From assembly GCA_934589525.1 (NCBI GenBank), contig CAKTOB010000030.1:1-27573 (forward strand): DNA of 27,573 nucleotides. Direction: 5' to 3'. This DNA is from an uncultured Oscillospiraceae bacterium. Lineage in GTDB: Bacteria > Bacillota > Clostridia > Oscillospirales > Oscillospiraceae. Below the pieces are notes generated by a model, which saw only the letters and a program-made list of their open reading frames with translations, was not told where the DNA came from and ran no database searches. Positions 15,392-22,414 of this stretch are shown one piece after another. How positions within the stretch are numbered: the first letter of the stretch is position 1; every line of letters begins with the position of its first letter. Both the position numbers and the translations under genes were made by a program.

Positions 15392-15424
15392 AATTGACAA
15401 TTGATAATTGACAATTGACAATTA
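15392..15424. repeat. AATTGACA short-repeat tract
   Basis: Direct copies of AATTGACAATTGATAATTGA, the same family as 10036-10096 but a purer version. It sits directly upstream of the next composite repeat cluster, as the tracts at 10036 and 12304 do for theirs. Confidence 0.75.
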
Positions 15425-15453
15425 TTTGGGCGACGGACGTGTCCGTTTTTAGA

Positions 15454-15637
15454 TTGCGTGGGTTAAATGGAATTACGCCTGTAGGGGCGGCTATTATGCC
15501 GCCCGATACGTCCCGATACCCGAGCTGTATCGAAAAAATGGTATTACGTTGGACGAATCCGGTGTAGCGGCGGCAATCTGCCGCCATCCACGTCCCGAAT
15601 ACAACCTGTGGGGTTGAACGGAACCACCCCCCGACAT
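15454..15637. repeat. Repeat mosaic: palindromic G/C-stem modules and linkers
   Basis: Two stem modules (GTAGGGGCGGC...GCCGCCC from 15481, and GTAGCGGCGGCAATCTGCCG from 15562) are each followed by a CACGTCCCGAATAC-type linker. The second linker continues through AACCTGTGGGGTTGAACGGA to CCACCCCCCGACAT, directly abutting copy 3 of the TIR element. No gene is evident. Confidence 0.65.
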
Positions 15638-15758
15638 GTCATTCCGAGGGAGCAAAGCGAGTCGAGGAATCTTCCCAAGCAGCAAGTTTTATCTTGTGTT
15701 GGTTCTTTCCTCAACGTGGTGGATTCCTCCACTCCGCTTGCGCTCGGTCGGAATGACA
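15638..15758. repeat. ~121-bp TIR element, copy 3
   Basis: Ends GTCATTCCGAGGG and CGGTCGGAATGAC. The body carries GTCGAGGAATCTTCCC, ATCTTGTG and CAACGTGGTGGATTCCTCCA, closely similar to the copy at 19056-19178. The bases at 15764-15811 are an inverted copy of the GGCGAATCCGTA module. Confidence 0.75.
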
Positions 15759-15817
15759 ATGTTGGTACGTTTCTACGGATTCGCCCATTGCTTCCACAAT
15801 GTTTCAGGGCGCAGCCC

Positions 15818-15963
15818 CTTGGCTCTCCCTCTGGGAGAGCTGTCACCGCAGGTGACTGAGAGGGTCTTACGGTGTTTATGAATGATAACGTCCTTGGTAT
15901 TATCAACGTAGACCCTCTCCGTCCTCGCTGCGCTCGGCCACCTCTCCCAGAGGGAGAGGCAAG
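15818..15963. repeat. 146-bp element with hairpin-bearing inverted ends
   Basis: The left end reads CTTGGCTCTCCCTCTGGGAG, and the complement of the right end reads CTTGCCTCTCCCTCTGGGAG. Inner inverted pairs GAGAGGGTCTTACG and CGTAGACCCTCTC follow. Each end can itself fold (GCTCTCCC with GGGAGAGC). It differs from the other repeat families here. The remainder to 16075 holds another stem module (AGTGGCGGCAGGTTGCCGCC at 15963) and no gene. Confidence 0.7.
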
Positions 15964-16075
15964 TGGCGGCAGGTTGCCGCCGCTACACCGGATTCGTCCA
16001 ACGTTACACTGTTTTATGATATGGCTCAGATATCAAATAGAACCTGTTTGGTCGAACGGTATCACCCTGGATGCT

Positions 16076-18103
16076 TTATTCCAGCGGATATTCCCCAAAA
16101 GGTTTCATATCCAGCTCCAAACGGTGGTAAGAGTCCAGAACTTCCTGGGCTTCCTCGGCGCGGATGGCGTGGCCCTCTTGGCCTCCCTTTGCACGGCCCC
16201 AGTAGAGGCTGATGGGGTCACGCACGATTTTTTCAATCATTTCAGGGCCGTCTGGGCCGCAGCGGAAGAATCCGTAATAGGGGCTGACATCGTTCCGTTC
16301 TTCTGCTTTTTCCAGAATGTTTCCTTGACAGATGTAGGAAACGCCCATGTCGTATAGTGCTATTTTCCCGTTACGGAGGGTGTGGATCAGCAGCGGGCAA
16401 GGCTCCTGTCCTGCCCGGGGCTCTCTGGTGATCAGTTCATCAATGCCGTCTCCGTTTAAGTCCATCCGGGTATAGGTGAAGCTCCGGGCATTCTCAAAGC
16501 GCAGCAGAGAGTCGGCAATGTACTGGGCATAGGGGTCGGAATAAGTTATGTCCGGAACATCCTTGCCGAAGAGTTTCAGAGGCAGCCAGCGAATTTCTAC
16601 GGGGCTGTAGGAACTCAGAATACGCTGGGCTTCTTCCTGGGAAATTTCCTGTGCGTCGCCCCGTTCTGCCGGATGCAAATACCATGTATCGGTGGAGGAT
16701 ACATAGGAAACGCCGGTGAGAAATGTGGGGGCTTCCGGCCCTGCCTGGTAGAAATAATGCTGATTCAGGCCTAAATCCTCGCAATAAATCTCAAAAACAG
16801 AACCTTCGCAGGGCCTGAAGTGGGGAATCGTCAGGCGCGTTTCGGAAGTGTCAAAATACTTATAGGATGTTCCGTCTTTCATAGAGAGAATATCCCTACT
16901 TCCGACAATCAATTCCTTGATCCCGTCACCGTTCACATCGTACAGCACATATCTGATTCCCTCAGGGTTCAGGGCTTTTTCCAGCTGGTAATTTACAAAT
17001 TCCTGATAACCTTTTGTATATTGTTCCTCGTGTTCTGCCTGGGCCTTTGCCTGGGCGGCATCCTGGGCCTCCTGGGCTTCCTGCTTGTATTTCTGGACCT
17101 GGGCCATGGTGGTGGGGTGCGGATGGGGGGAGAGGTCAAAGAGCTCCGCAAGCTGTTCCAGGGCTTCCCGGGTCATGGGAACCTGGCCCTCCTGGGTTTG
17201 TATCACCGGGTCTAAGCCGATGGTGACGAAGGATTCCGGAAAATCGGCATAAATCCGGGCTGTTTCCGGCCCCAGCACCAGCAGCACCTGTTTTCCGTCC
17301 TGACGGGTATAGTCCCATTGGGTGTAGTCCCGGGATGCCAGCATGGAACCGGTCAAGGGGTCAAAGTATTCCTTCAGAGAATAGCGGTAGCTTGCGTAGC
17401 CCTTGTCCCAGCTCCAATTGCTTCCGGTGAGACTGATTTCCATGCTCTGGGTAAAGGTCCCCTCCAGGTGGAAGGCGCCGTCCCCATATTCAACCGTTAC
17501 ATCCGGCCCGGCTTTTACAAGACCCGGAAGCCCCAGGGCCTCCAGCAGTACATCTCTTTCGTAATAGTCCAGAGAGATAAAGGAAGAGAGCAGCTTGAGC
17601 CCGTATTTTTGGGTGATGGAATGGAGGGTTTCGGACATTTCCCGGCTGTAGCATCCGTAGGTCAGCCATTCATTTTCCGGAATATCAGAGGGCGTTCCGG
17701 CTTTGGCCGCCAAATCCGCCTCCAGGGCGATGCTTCCGTCCCGGTCATAGGTGTTTGTAAAGGCCACCCATTCTTGAAGGGCTTCCAGATTGGTCCCCTG
17801 CAAAGAGAGCATGATGATGGGCTCGTGGGTCTCCACGGGGATCACCTCTCCGTTTTCGTCATACTCCGTGGGAACGTAAAAGCGGTATTCGCCTACCTTT
17901 AAATGCTGCATTCTCAAAGCGTAAACCACCGCGCAGCCCACAAGCAGCAGCGCCAGGGAGACCAGCCCGGCGATCAGCCAGATTTTCCGCAGAGAACCCC
18001 TCCGGCTGCCGGATGCCCGGGAACCGTACAAAAATTCCTCCGCACAGGTGATATAGGAATCCTGCACGTCATTGAGTCCAAGAAGCAGATCTACGGCGTT
18101 CAT
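16076..18103 (-). CDS. Large membrane anti-sigma-like protein with duplicated DxNxDG domain
   Basis: A 675-residue protein beginning at the ATGA overlap with the upstream ECF sigma gene, the classic anti-sigma position. Layout: a short cytoplasmic part (1-40) with a DVQDSYITCAEEF helix and no zinc-finger HxxxCxxC; one transmembrane helix (~41-63); an extracytoplasmic region of ~240 residues with no recognised fold; an Ala/Gln/Glu-rich coiled coil (~334-365); then two related ~155-residue repeats. Each repeat starts with a calcium-loop-like motif (DVNGDGIKEL at 389-398; DLNGDGIDEL at 548-557) and ends with an EEAQ-L-SY helix (490-499; 650-659). DxNxDG loops in such contexts often bind Ca2+. 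The protein could restrain the adjacent sigma factor and respond to an external ligand or metal; that is inference from position and topology. Confidence 0.8.
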   Translation of the reverse strand: MNAVDLLLGLNDVQDSYITCAEEFLYGSRASGSRRGSLRKIWLIAGLVSLALLLVGCAVVYALRMQHLKVGEYRFYVPTEYDENGEVIPVETHEPIIMLSLQGTNLEALQEWVAFTNTYDRDGSIALEADLAAKAGTPSDIPENEWLTYGCYSREMSETLHSITQKYGLKLLSSFISLDYYERDVLLEALGLPGLVKAGPDVTVEYGDGAFHLEGTFTQSMEISLTGSNWSWDKGYASYRYSLKEYFDPLTGSMLASRDYTQWDYTRQDGKQVLLVLGPETARIYADFPESFVTIGLDPVIQTQEGQVPMTREALEQLAELFDLSPHPHPTTMAQVQKYKQEAQEAQDAAQAKAQAEHEEQYTKGYQEFVNYQLEKALNPEGIRYVLYDVNGDGIKELIVGSRDILSMKDGTSYKYFDTSETRLTIPHFRPCEGSVFEIYCEDLGLNQHYFYQAGPEAPTFLTGVSYVSSTDTWYLHPAERGDAQEISQEEAQRILSSYSPVEIRWLPLKLFGKDVPDITYSDPYAQYIADSLLRFENARSFTYTRMDLNGDGIDELITREPRAGQEPCPLLIHTLRNGKIALYDMGVSYICQGNILEKAEERNDVSPYYGFFRCGPDGPEMIEKIVRDPISLYWGRAKGGQEGHAIRAEEAQEVLDSYHRLELDMKPFGEYPLE

Positions 18104-18654
18104 AGCAGCCCCTCCTCTCGAAGCTTTTTTGCCAACCGGCCCCGAAGCCGATGGAGCATGGAGTGAATTTTGCTCTGACTGAAGCCCGAGGCCTGGGAGA
18201 TGGCCTGGACGGACTCCAAATACCAGTACCGGCTTAAAAACACATTGCGCTCCGGCTCCGACAGGGAAGTAAGGAATTCACGGAACACCCGGGCCAGCTC
18301 CAGTCGGTCCAATTCCTGCTCCGGGTCGTCCGCCGCAATACACTCCTGCAGTTCCTCCAAAGAGCGCAGGATTTCCCCGCCGCCCCGCTGCTTGGCGGTG
18401 CGCTTCCGCCAGCGGTCGATGGAGATGTACCTGGTCATTTTTCCAAGGAATGCACCTAAAAACCCGGGCCTTTTGGGTGGAATGGCATTCCAGGCCCCGA
18501 GATAGGTATCGTTGACACATTCCTTGGAATCCTCCCGGTCCGATAGAATGTTGTAGGAAATGGTATATAGATAACTGCCGTACTTTCTGTCTGTTTCCGC
18601 AATGGCCTGCTGGGAGCGCCGGAAAAACAGGTCGAGAATTTTCTGATCCTCCAT
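18100..18654 (-). CDS. ECF RNA polymerase sigma factor
   Basis: A 184-residue ECF sigma factor. Region 2 includes KYGSYLYTISYNILSDREDS followed by ECVNDTYLGAWNAIPP and FLGKMTRYISIDRWRKR; region 4 includes LSEPERNVFLSRYWYLESVQ and the helix-turn-helix ASGFSQSKIHSMLHRLRGRL. I use the ATG at 18654 (MEDQKIL) because GGAGG ends 8 bases before it; an in-frame TTG at 18669 would place the Shine-Dalgarno inside the gene. It overlaps the large anti-sigma-like gene by ATGA. It is distinct in sequence from the ECF factor at 10689, so the two are separate lineages rather than a recent duplication. Confidence 0.92.
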   Translation of the reverse strand: MEDQKILDLFFRRSQQAIAETDRKYGSYLYTISYNILSDREDSKECVNDTYLGAWNAIPPKRPGFLGAFLGKMTRYISIDRWRKRTAKQRGGGEILRSLEELQECIAADDPEQELDRLELARVFREFLTSLSEPERNVFLSRYWYLESVQAISQASGFSQSKIHSMLHRLRGRLAKKLREEGLL

Positions 18655-18685
18655 GGGGATCACCTCCAATTGTTGTCTTCACCTG

Positions 18686-18716
18686 TATAGTCGTAAAGCA
18701 AGGGCTGTTTCTTGCA
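18686..18716 (-). promoter_or_regulatory. Candidate ECF-type promoter of the second sigma operon
   Basis: On the minus strand TGCAAG (18711-18716) is followed after 17 bases by CGACTATA (18686-18693), about 31 bases before the ATG. The architecture matches the element upstream of the other ECF gene (10638-10668), which supports autoregulation of both. Confidence 0.5.
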
Positions 18717-18805
18717 CGAAAACCAAAATTATTTTCTTTTATTTTTAAGATAACATCCTTGAAGCGAAAAGGCAACCAAAGGAATGGAAATCAGGCGCTT
18801 TTCAC

Positions 18806-19055
18806 ATCAGCGAAACCGTAGGGAACGGCCTGTGTGCCGTTCCGTGGGGCGTTGCGGATATAACCCGTGTGGACAAAACGGAACCACAATGGATGATGTA
18901 CTGTAGCGGCGATGATTCATCGCCAAGCCACGTCACGAATACAACTTGTGCGGATGAACGGAACCACTCACCGGCGTGCATGTAGGGGCGGCAATCTGCC
19001 GCCCGCCACGTTTCGAATATAACCTGTGCAGACAAACGGAACCACCCCCCGACAT
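18806..19055. repeat. Palindromic repeat mosaic, forward-oriented units
   Basis: Three stem modules in the same orientation: GGAACGGC/GCCGTTCC (18822-18843), GGCGATGA/TCATCGCC (18908-18924) and GGGCGGCA/TGCCGCCC (18986-19004). Each is followed by a GAATA-AAC-TGTG linker ending in ACGGAACCAC. The last linker runs into copy 4 of the TIR element. No gene is present. Confidence 0.75.
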
Positions 19056-19178
19056 GTCATTCCGAGGGAGCGTAAGCGAGTCGAGAAATCTTCCCGAGTT
19101 GCAGATTTTATCTTGTGGTTATTTCTTATCCAACGTGGTGGATTCCTCCACTCCGCTGACGCTGCGGTCGGAATGACA
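19056..19178. repeat. ~123-bp TIR element, copy 4
   Basis: Ends GTCATTCCGAGGG and CGGTCGGAATGAC. The body is nearly the same as 15638-15758. It lies between forward-oriented stem units on its left and inverted ones on its right, as in the 272-bp composite at 11967-12238. Confidence 0.75.
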
Positions 19179-19229
19179 TACGTTTCTGGTTTGATAGTTA
19201 CAGATTTAAACGTACAACGATTCCGGCTT

Positions 19230-19620
19230 ACGCCGGATGGCGATGAATCATCGCCGCTACATTGCGTGGTTCCATTCAACCGCACAGGTTATCGTCGAAA
19301 CGTAGCGGGCGGCAGATTGCCGCCCCTACATGCACGTCGGTGGGTAATACCATTCAACCGCACGGGTTATATTTGCCACGTTGCTTGGCGATGAATCATC
19401 GCCGCTACATTGCGTGGTTTCGTTTATCCACACAGGTTATATTTGCAACGTGGCGGGCGGCAGATTTGCCGCCCCTACGGACACACCGGGAGGTGGTATC
19501 ATCCACCTGCACAGGTTGTATTCGGAACGTCCCGGGCGTAGTACCTCTGCGCCCATTGTTTCTGGAATGTTTCACGCTGTCCTGCCTTACCCTCCGCTTC
19601 CTGCGGTCGGAATGACAGAC
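19230..19620. repeat. Palindromic repeat mosaic, inverted units
   Basis: Four stem modules with linkers in reverse orientation: GGCGATGA/TCATCGCC (19239-19255), GGGCGGCA/TGCCGCCC (19307-19325), GGCGATGA/TCATCGCC again (19387-19403) and GGGCGGCA/TGCCGCCC (19455-19474), so two stem types alternate. A fifth linker follows (~19490-19530), then fragments including a right TIR end (CGGTCGGAATGACAG at about 19602-19616). Short open frames cross this area but are composed of repeat sequence. Confidence 0.75.
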
Positions 19621-19659
19621 CGGGGGCACTTTTTACAGCTCAAAACCGGAATGAAAATA

Positions 19660-19812
19660 TGCGTTCTAAAATGAATAATATCCAAAACCAATGAATGACC
19701 GAATACACATTTATACGTAAATATGCGTATATACACCGCTAAAATGAATGATATATACGAAATACACATGGAATACCAAGAAGAAAACCCATAGCTTTGT
19801 AAATATTATCAA
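19660..19812. other. AT-rich intergenic stretch with TATACG-N8-CGTATA inverted repeat
   Basis: This stretch has a much lower G+C content than its surroundings. TATACG (19712-19717) and CGTATA (19726-19731) form an inverted repeat. The words AAAATGAAT and ACACAT recur about 60-70 bases apart (19668/19741 and 19705/19764). It could be an upstream control region for the amino-acid importer about 80 bases downstream, but there is no direct evidence. I see no gene here. Confidence 0.4.
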
Positions 19813-19841
19813 TTGAAATTGTATAATATTCGCGCTATAAT
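19813..19841 (+). promoter_or_regulatory. Sigma-A promoter of the polar amino-acid importer operon
   Basis: TTGAAA (19813-19818), a 17-base spacer, consensus TATAAT (19836-19841), then AAAGGAG and the ATG at 19883. A second TATAAT occurs at 19822-19827 inside the spacer, so an alternative start site is possible. Confidence 0.75.
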
Positions 19842-19882
19842 ACAACCATCAAATCAAACAAACAGCAAAGGAGAACCTGAAT

Positions 19883-20722
19883 ATGAAAAAACTGATTGCC
19901 CTCGTCCTGACTAGCCTTTTGCTGACCTCCCTGCTGTCCGGCTGCGGCAGCTCCGATGGAAAAGCAAAGACCGTTACCTCCGGAAAGCTGACGGTGGCCA
20001 CCTCTCCGGATTTTGCCCCCATGGAGTTCGTTGACCCCTCCAAGGAAGGCCAGGATATGTACGTTGGCTTTGACCTGACCCTGGCCCACCACATTGCCGA
20101 TTCCATGGGCCTGGAGCTGATGGTCATGCCCATGAGCTTCGACGCCTGCCAGACCGCCGTTTACGCCGGTACCGTGGATATGGCCATTTCCGGCTTCAGC
20201 TGGACCGAGGAGCGTTCCGAAAACTACAATGTTTCCGACTACTACCACGCCGGTGACAACGAGGACAACCAGGTGCTGATCACCCTGGCCTCCAACGGCG
20301 ACAAGTTCGCCACCGCCGAGGGCCTGAAGGGTGCCAAGATCGGTGCCCAGAATGCCTCCCTGCAGCAGTCCCTGACAACCGAGCAGCTGCCGGATTCCGA
20401 GCTGACGCTCTTCACCGACCTGGGCACCGCGGTATTGCAGCTGAAAAACGGCGACTTTGACTGCATCGCCGTGGCCGACGGCAACGGCAAGGCCATCATC
20501 GCCAACAACCCCGAAATCGCCATGTCCGGCTTTAAGTTTGACGTAGACGAAAAGTACACCGGCAACGTGATTTTGCTGAAGAAGGGTGCCGACGAGCTGA
20601 CCGCCGCCGTCAACGAGGCCCTGGCCTCCTCCAAGGACAGCTGGGACACCTGGTACAATGAAGCCAAGGAGATCTCCGGCATCGAGGCCTCCTACGACGA
20701 CCAGGGCAACGCCGTCAGCTAA
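19883..20722 (+). CDS. Polar amino-acid ABC transporter substrate-binding lipoprotein (SBP_bac_3)
   Basis: A 279-residue extracytoplasmic ligand-binding lipoprotein. The signal peptide ends in lipobox LLSGC with Cys21. The mature domain shows the family-3 solute-binding pattern: KLTVATSPDFAPMEFVDPSK, YVGFDLTLAHHIADSMGLEL, the AISGFSWTEERSENYNVSDY hinge segment, LKGAKIGAQNASLQQSL and the C-terminal closing strand. The family usually binds glutamine, glutamate, arginine, cystine or similar; the specificity cannot be read here. The permease, ATPase and an amidohydrolase follow. A long hairpin and a second promoter separate it from the permease, suggesting separate control of binding-protein level. 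Confidence 0.93.
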   Translation: MKKLIALVLTSLLLTSLLSGCGSSDGKAKTVTSGKLTVATSPDFAPMEFVDPSKEGQDMYVGFDLTLAHHIADSMGLELMVMPMSFDACQTAVYAGTVDMAISGFSWTEERSENYNVSDYYHAGDNEDNQVLITLASNGDKFATAEGLKGAKIGAQNASLQQSLTTEQLPDSELTLFTDLGTAVLQLKNGDFDCIAVADGNGKAIIANNPEIAMSGFKFDVDEKYTGNVILLKKGADELTAAVNEALASSKDSWDTWYNEAKEISGIEASYDDQGNAVS

Positions 20723-20736
20723 GACAAAAATCATTT

Positions 20737-20776
20737 GAGGAATCTTCCCGAGAAGATTTTTTCGGGAAGATTCCTC
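20737..20776 (+). terminator. 15-bp perfect hairpin between binding-protein and permease genes
   Basis: GAGGAATCTTCCCGA (20737-20751) and TCGGGAAGATTCCTC (20762-20776) form a perfect stem. The loop contains Ts, but no T run follows the stem, so it may be a stabilising or partial-termination hairpin. The left-arm sequence is the same as an internal piece of the TIR element (for example near 15662 and 19082), suggesting it derives from that repeat family. Confidence 0.65.
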
Positions 20777-20784
20777 ATCACCAC

Positions 20785-20814
20785 TTTACCGAAGTGAGAA
20801 GTATATGGTATAAT
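20785..20814 (+). promoter_or_regulatory. Candidate internal promoter before the permease gene
   Basis: Extended -10 TGGTATAAT (20806-20814) with a weak -35 TTTACC (20785-20790) 18 bases upstream. It would let the permease, ATPase and amidohydrolase be transcribed independently of the binding protein. Confidence 0.5.
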
Positions 20815-20893
20815 CTAATGGCTTTCTTTTGAACGTGAACACCGTCACGCTGAAAAGAGAGCCGTTACAACAGGAATTGAAAGGAACAACAAG

Positions 20894-21625
20894 ATGGATT
20901 TTAGCTTATTTCTTCCCAACATGGCCAAAATTTGGAGCAACTACTGGCAGCTGTTCCTGTTTACGGGCCTGAAAAACACCCTGATCCTGACCGTGATTTC
21001 CGTATCCCTGGGCACGGTGCTGGGCACGCTCATTGCCATGCTGAAAATGTCCAAGGTGAAGATTTGCCGGTTTATCGCCTCTGTTTACATTGAGGTCATC
21101 CGGGGGACCCCCATCCTCTTGCAGCTGTATGTATTCTACTTTGTGCTGCCCAATGTCTTCACATTCCTGAAACTGAGCCAGTTTATGTGGGTGTCCATTT
21201 CTCTGTGCATCAACTCCTCCGCCTATGTTTCCGAGGTCATCCGTTCCGGCATTCTGGCGGTGGACAAGGGCCAGACCGAGGCTGCCCGGTCCCTGGGACT
21301 CAGCGAGGGCCAGACCATGGTGAAGATCATCCTGCCCCAGGCCGTGCGGAACATCCTTCCCGCCCTGGGCAACGAGTTCATTATGATGCTGAAGGAAACC
21401 TCTCTGGCCTCCACCTTCTTCCTGGGAGACATTATGACCTCCTACCTGGTGGTCAAGGGCGTATCCTATCTGACGCTGGAGCCCCTGACCATTGTGGCCA
21501 TCATCTATCTGTGCGTCACCTTCCCTCTGAGCAAAATTGTGGACAAGTTCGGCAAGAAGATGGCTTCCCCCGATGCCTACACCAACCGGAAAAGAAAACT
21601 CATGAACATGAAAGGAAAGGCCTGA
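20894..21625 (+). CDS. Polar amino-acid ABC transporter permease (HisM/GlnP type)
   Basis: A 243-residue inner-membrane permease with about five hydrophobic segments. It shows the His/Glu/Gln/Arg permease pattern: [20 protein letters not shown], the [20 protein letters not shown] motif, [20 protein letters not shown], and the EAA loop [20 protein letters not shown] that contacts the ATPase, then [20 protein letters not shown]. The length matches the family. The RBS AAAGGAA is close upstream of the ATG. It pairs with the binding protein at 19883 and the ATPase that follows 5 bases later. Confidence 0.94.
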   Translation: MDFSLFLPNMAKIWSNYWQLFLFTGLKNTLILTVISVSLGTVLGTLIAMLKMSKVKICRFIASVYIEVIRGTPILLQLYVFYFVLPNVFTFLKLSQFMWVSISLCINSSAYVSEVIRSGILAVDKGQTEAARSLGLSEGQTMVKIILPQAVRNILPALGNEFIMMLKETSLASTFFLGDIMTSYLVVKGVSYLTLEPLTIVAIIYLCVTFPLSKIVDKFGKKMASPDAYTNRKRKLMNMKGKA

Positions 21626-21630
21626 GCACT

Positions 21631-22413
21631 ATGGAAATGATCAAAACCGTTGATTTACACAAAAGTTTCGGAGAGCTGCAGGTCTTGAAGGGGGTCAGCC
21701 AGGTCGTCCAGAAGGGCGAGGTGGTCTCCGTCATCGGCCCCTCCGGCGGCGGCAAAAGCACCTTCCTGCGGTGCCTGAACCTGCTTGAAAAGCCGGAAAG
21801 CGGCAAAATCTACTTTGAGGGCAGCGAGATCACCGGGAACCTGACCAAGGAAGAAAAGCAGCTCATCAAAGAGGGCAAGATGCCCAAGCCCCCCAAGGTC
21901 AATATTGACCTGCACCGGCAGAAAATGGGCATGGTCTTCCAGCACTTCAATGTGTTCCCCCACCTGACGGTGGCAAAGAACATCACCCTGGCCCCCATGA
22001 TGCTCAAGGGCAAGTCCGAGGCCGAGGCAGACCAGATGGCAAAGGACCTGCTAAGCCGGGTGGGACTGCTGTCTAAGTACGATGAAATGCCCGGCAACCT
22101 CTCCGGCGGACAGAAGCAGCGTCTGGCCATCGTCCGGGCGTTGGCCATGGAGCCGGACGTGATGCTCTTTGACGAGCCCACCTCCGCCCTTGACCCGGAA
22201 ATGGTAGGCGAGGTGCTGGACGTCATCAAGGGCCTGGTGGAAACCGGCATGACCAGCGTCATCGTCACCCACGAGATGCGCTTTGCCAAGGAGGTATCGG
22301 ACCGGGTGCTGTTTATGGCCGAGGGCAACGTCTTAGAGCAGGGCAGCCCGGACCAGGTATTCAACCACCCCACCCACCCCAGACTTCAGGAATTTTTAGC
22401 GAAGGTGCTGTAA
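21631..22413 (+). CDS. Polar amino-acid ABC transporter ATP-binding protein (GlnQ-like)
   Basis: A 260-residue ATPase. Walker A GPSGGGKS (36-43), Q-loop [12 protein letters not shown], signature LSGGQKQR (157-164), Walker [15 protein letters not shown] (Asp181/Glu182) and H-loop VTHEM are all intact. Between the Walker A segment and the Q-loop there is an insertion of about 20 charged residues (~70-95, [17 protein letters not shown]) compared with typical ~240-residue GlnQ proteins. It starts 5 bases after the permease stop; an alternative start at the third codon (21637) is possible. Confidence 0.93.
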   Translation: MEMIKTVDLHKSFGELQVLKGVSQVVQKGEVVSVIGPSGGGKSTFLRCLNLLEKPESGKIYFEGSEITGNLTKEEKQLIKEGKMPKPPKVNIDLHRQKMGMVFQHFNVFPHLTVAKNITLAPMMLKGKSEAEADQMAKDLLSRVGLLSKYDEMPGNLSGGQKQRLAIVRALAMEPDVMLFDEPTSALDPEMVGEVLDVIKGLVETGMTSVIVTHEMRFAKEVSDRVLFMAEGNVLEQGSPDQVFNHPTHPRLQEFLAKVL

Positions 22414-22414
22414 A

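Noticed and set aside
18806..19530. CRISPR array
   Set aside because: Units are palindromic modules with unequal spacing, variable stems, both orientations and conserved (not unique) sequence between stems; no cas genes are nearby.
19026..19674. Several open frames of 66-122 codons in the repeat mosaic
   Set aside because: They consist of translated repeat modules, lack ribosome binding sites, and similar frames arise wherever the modules occur.
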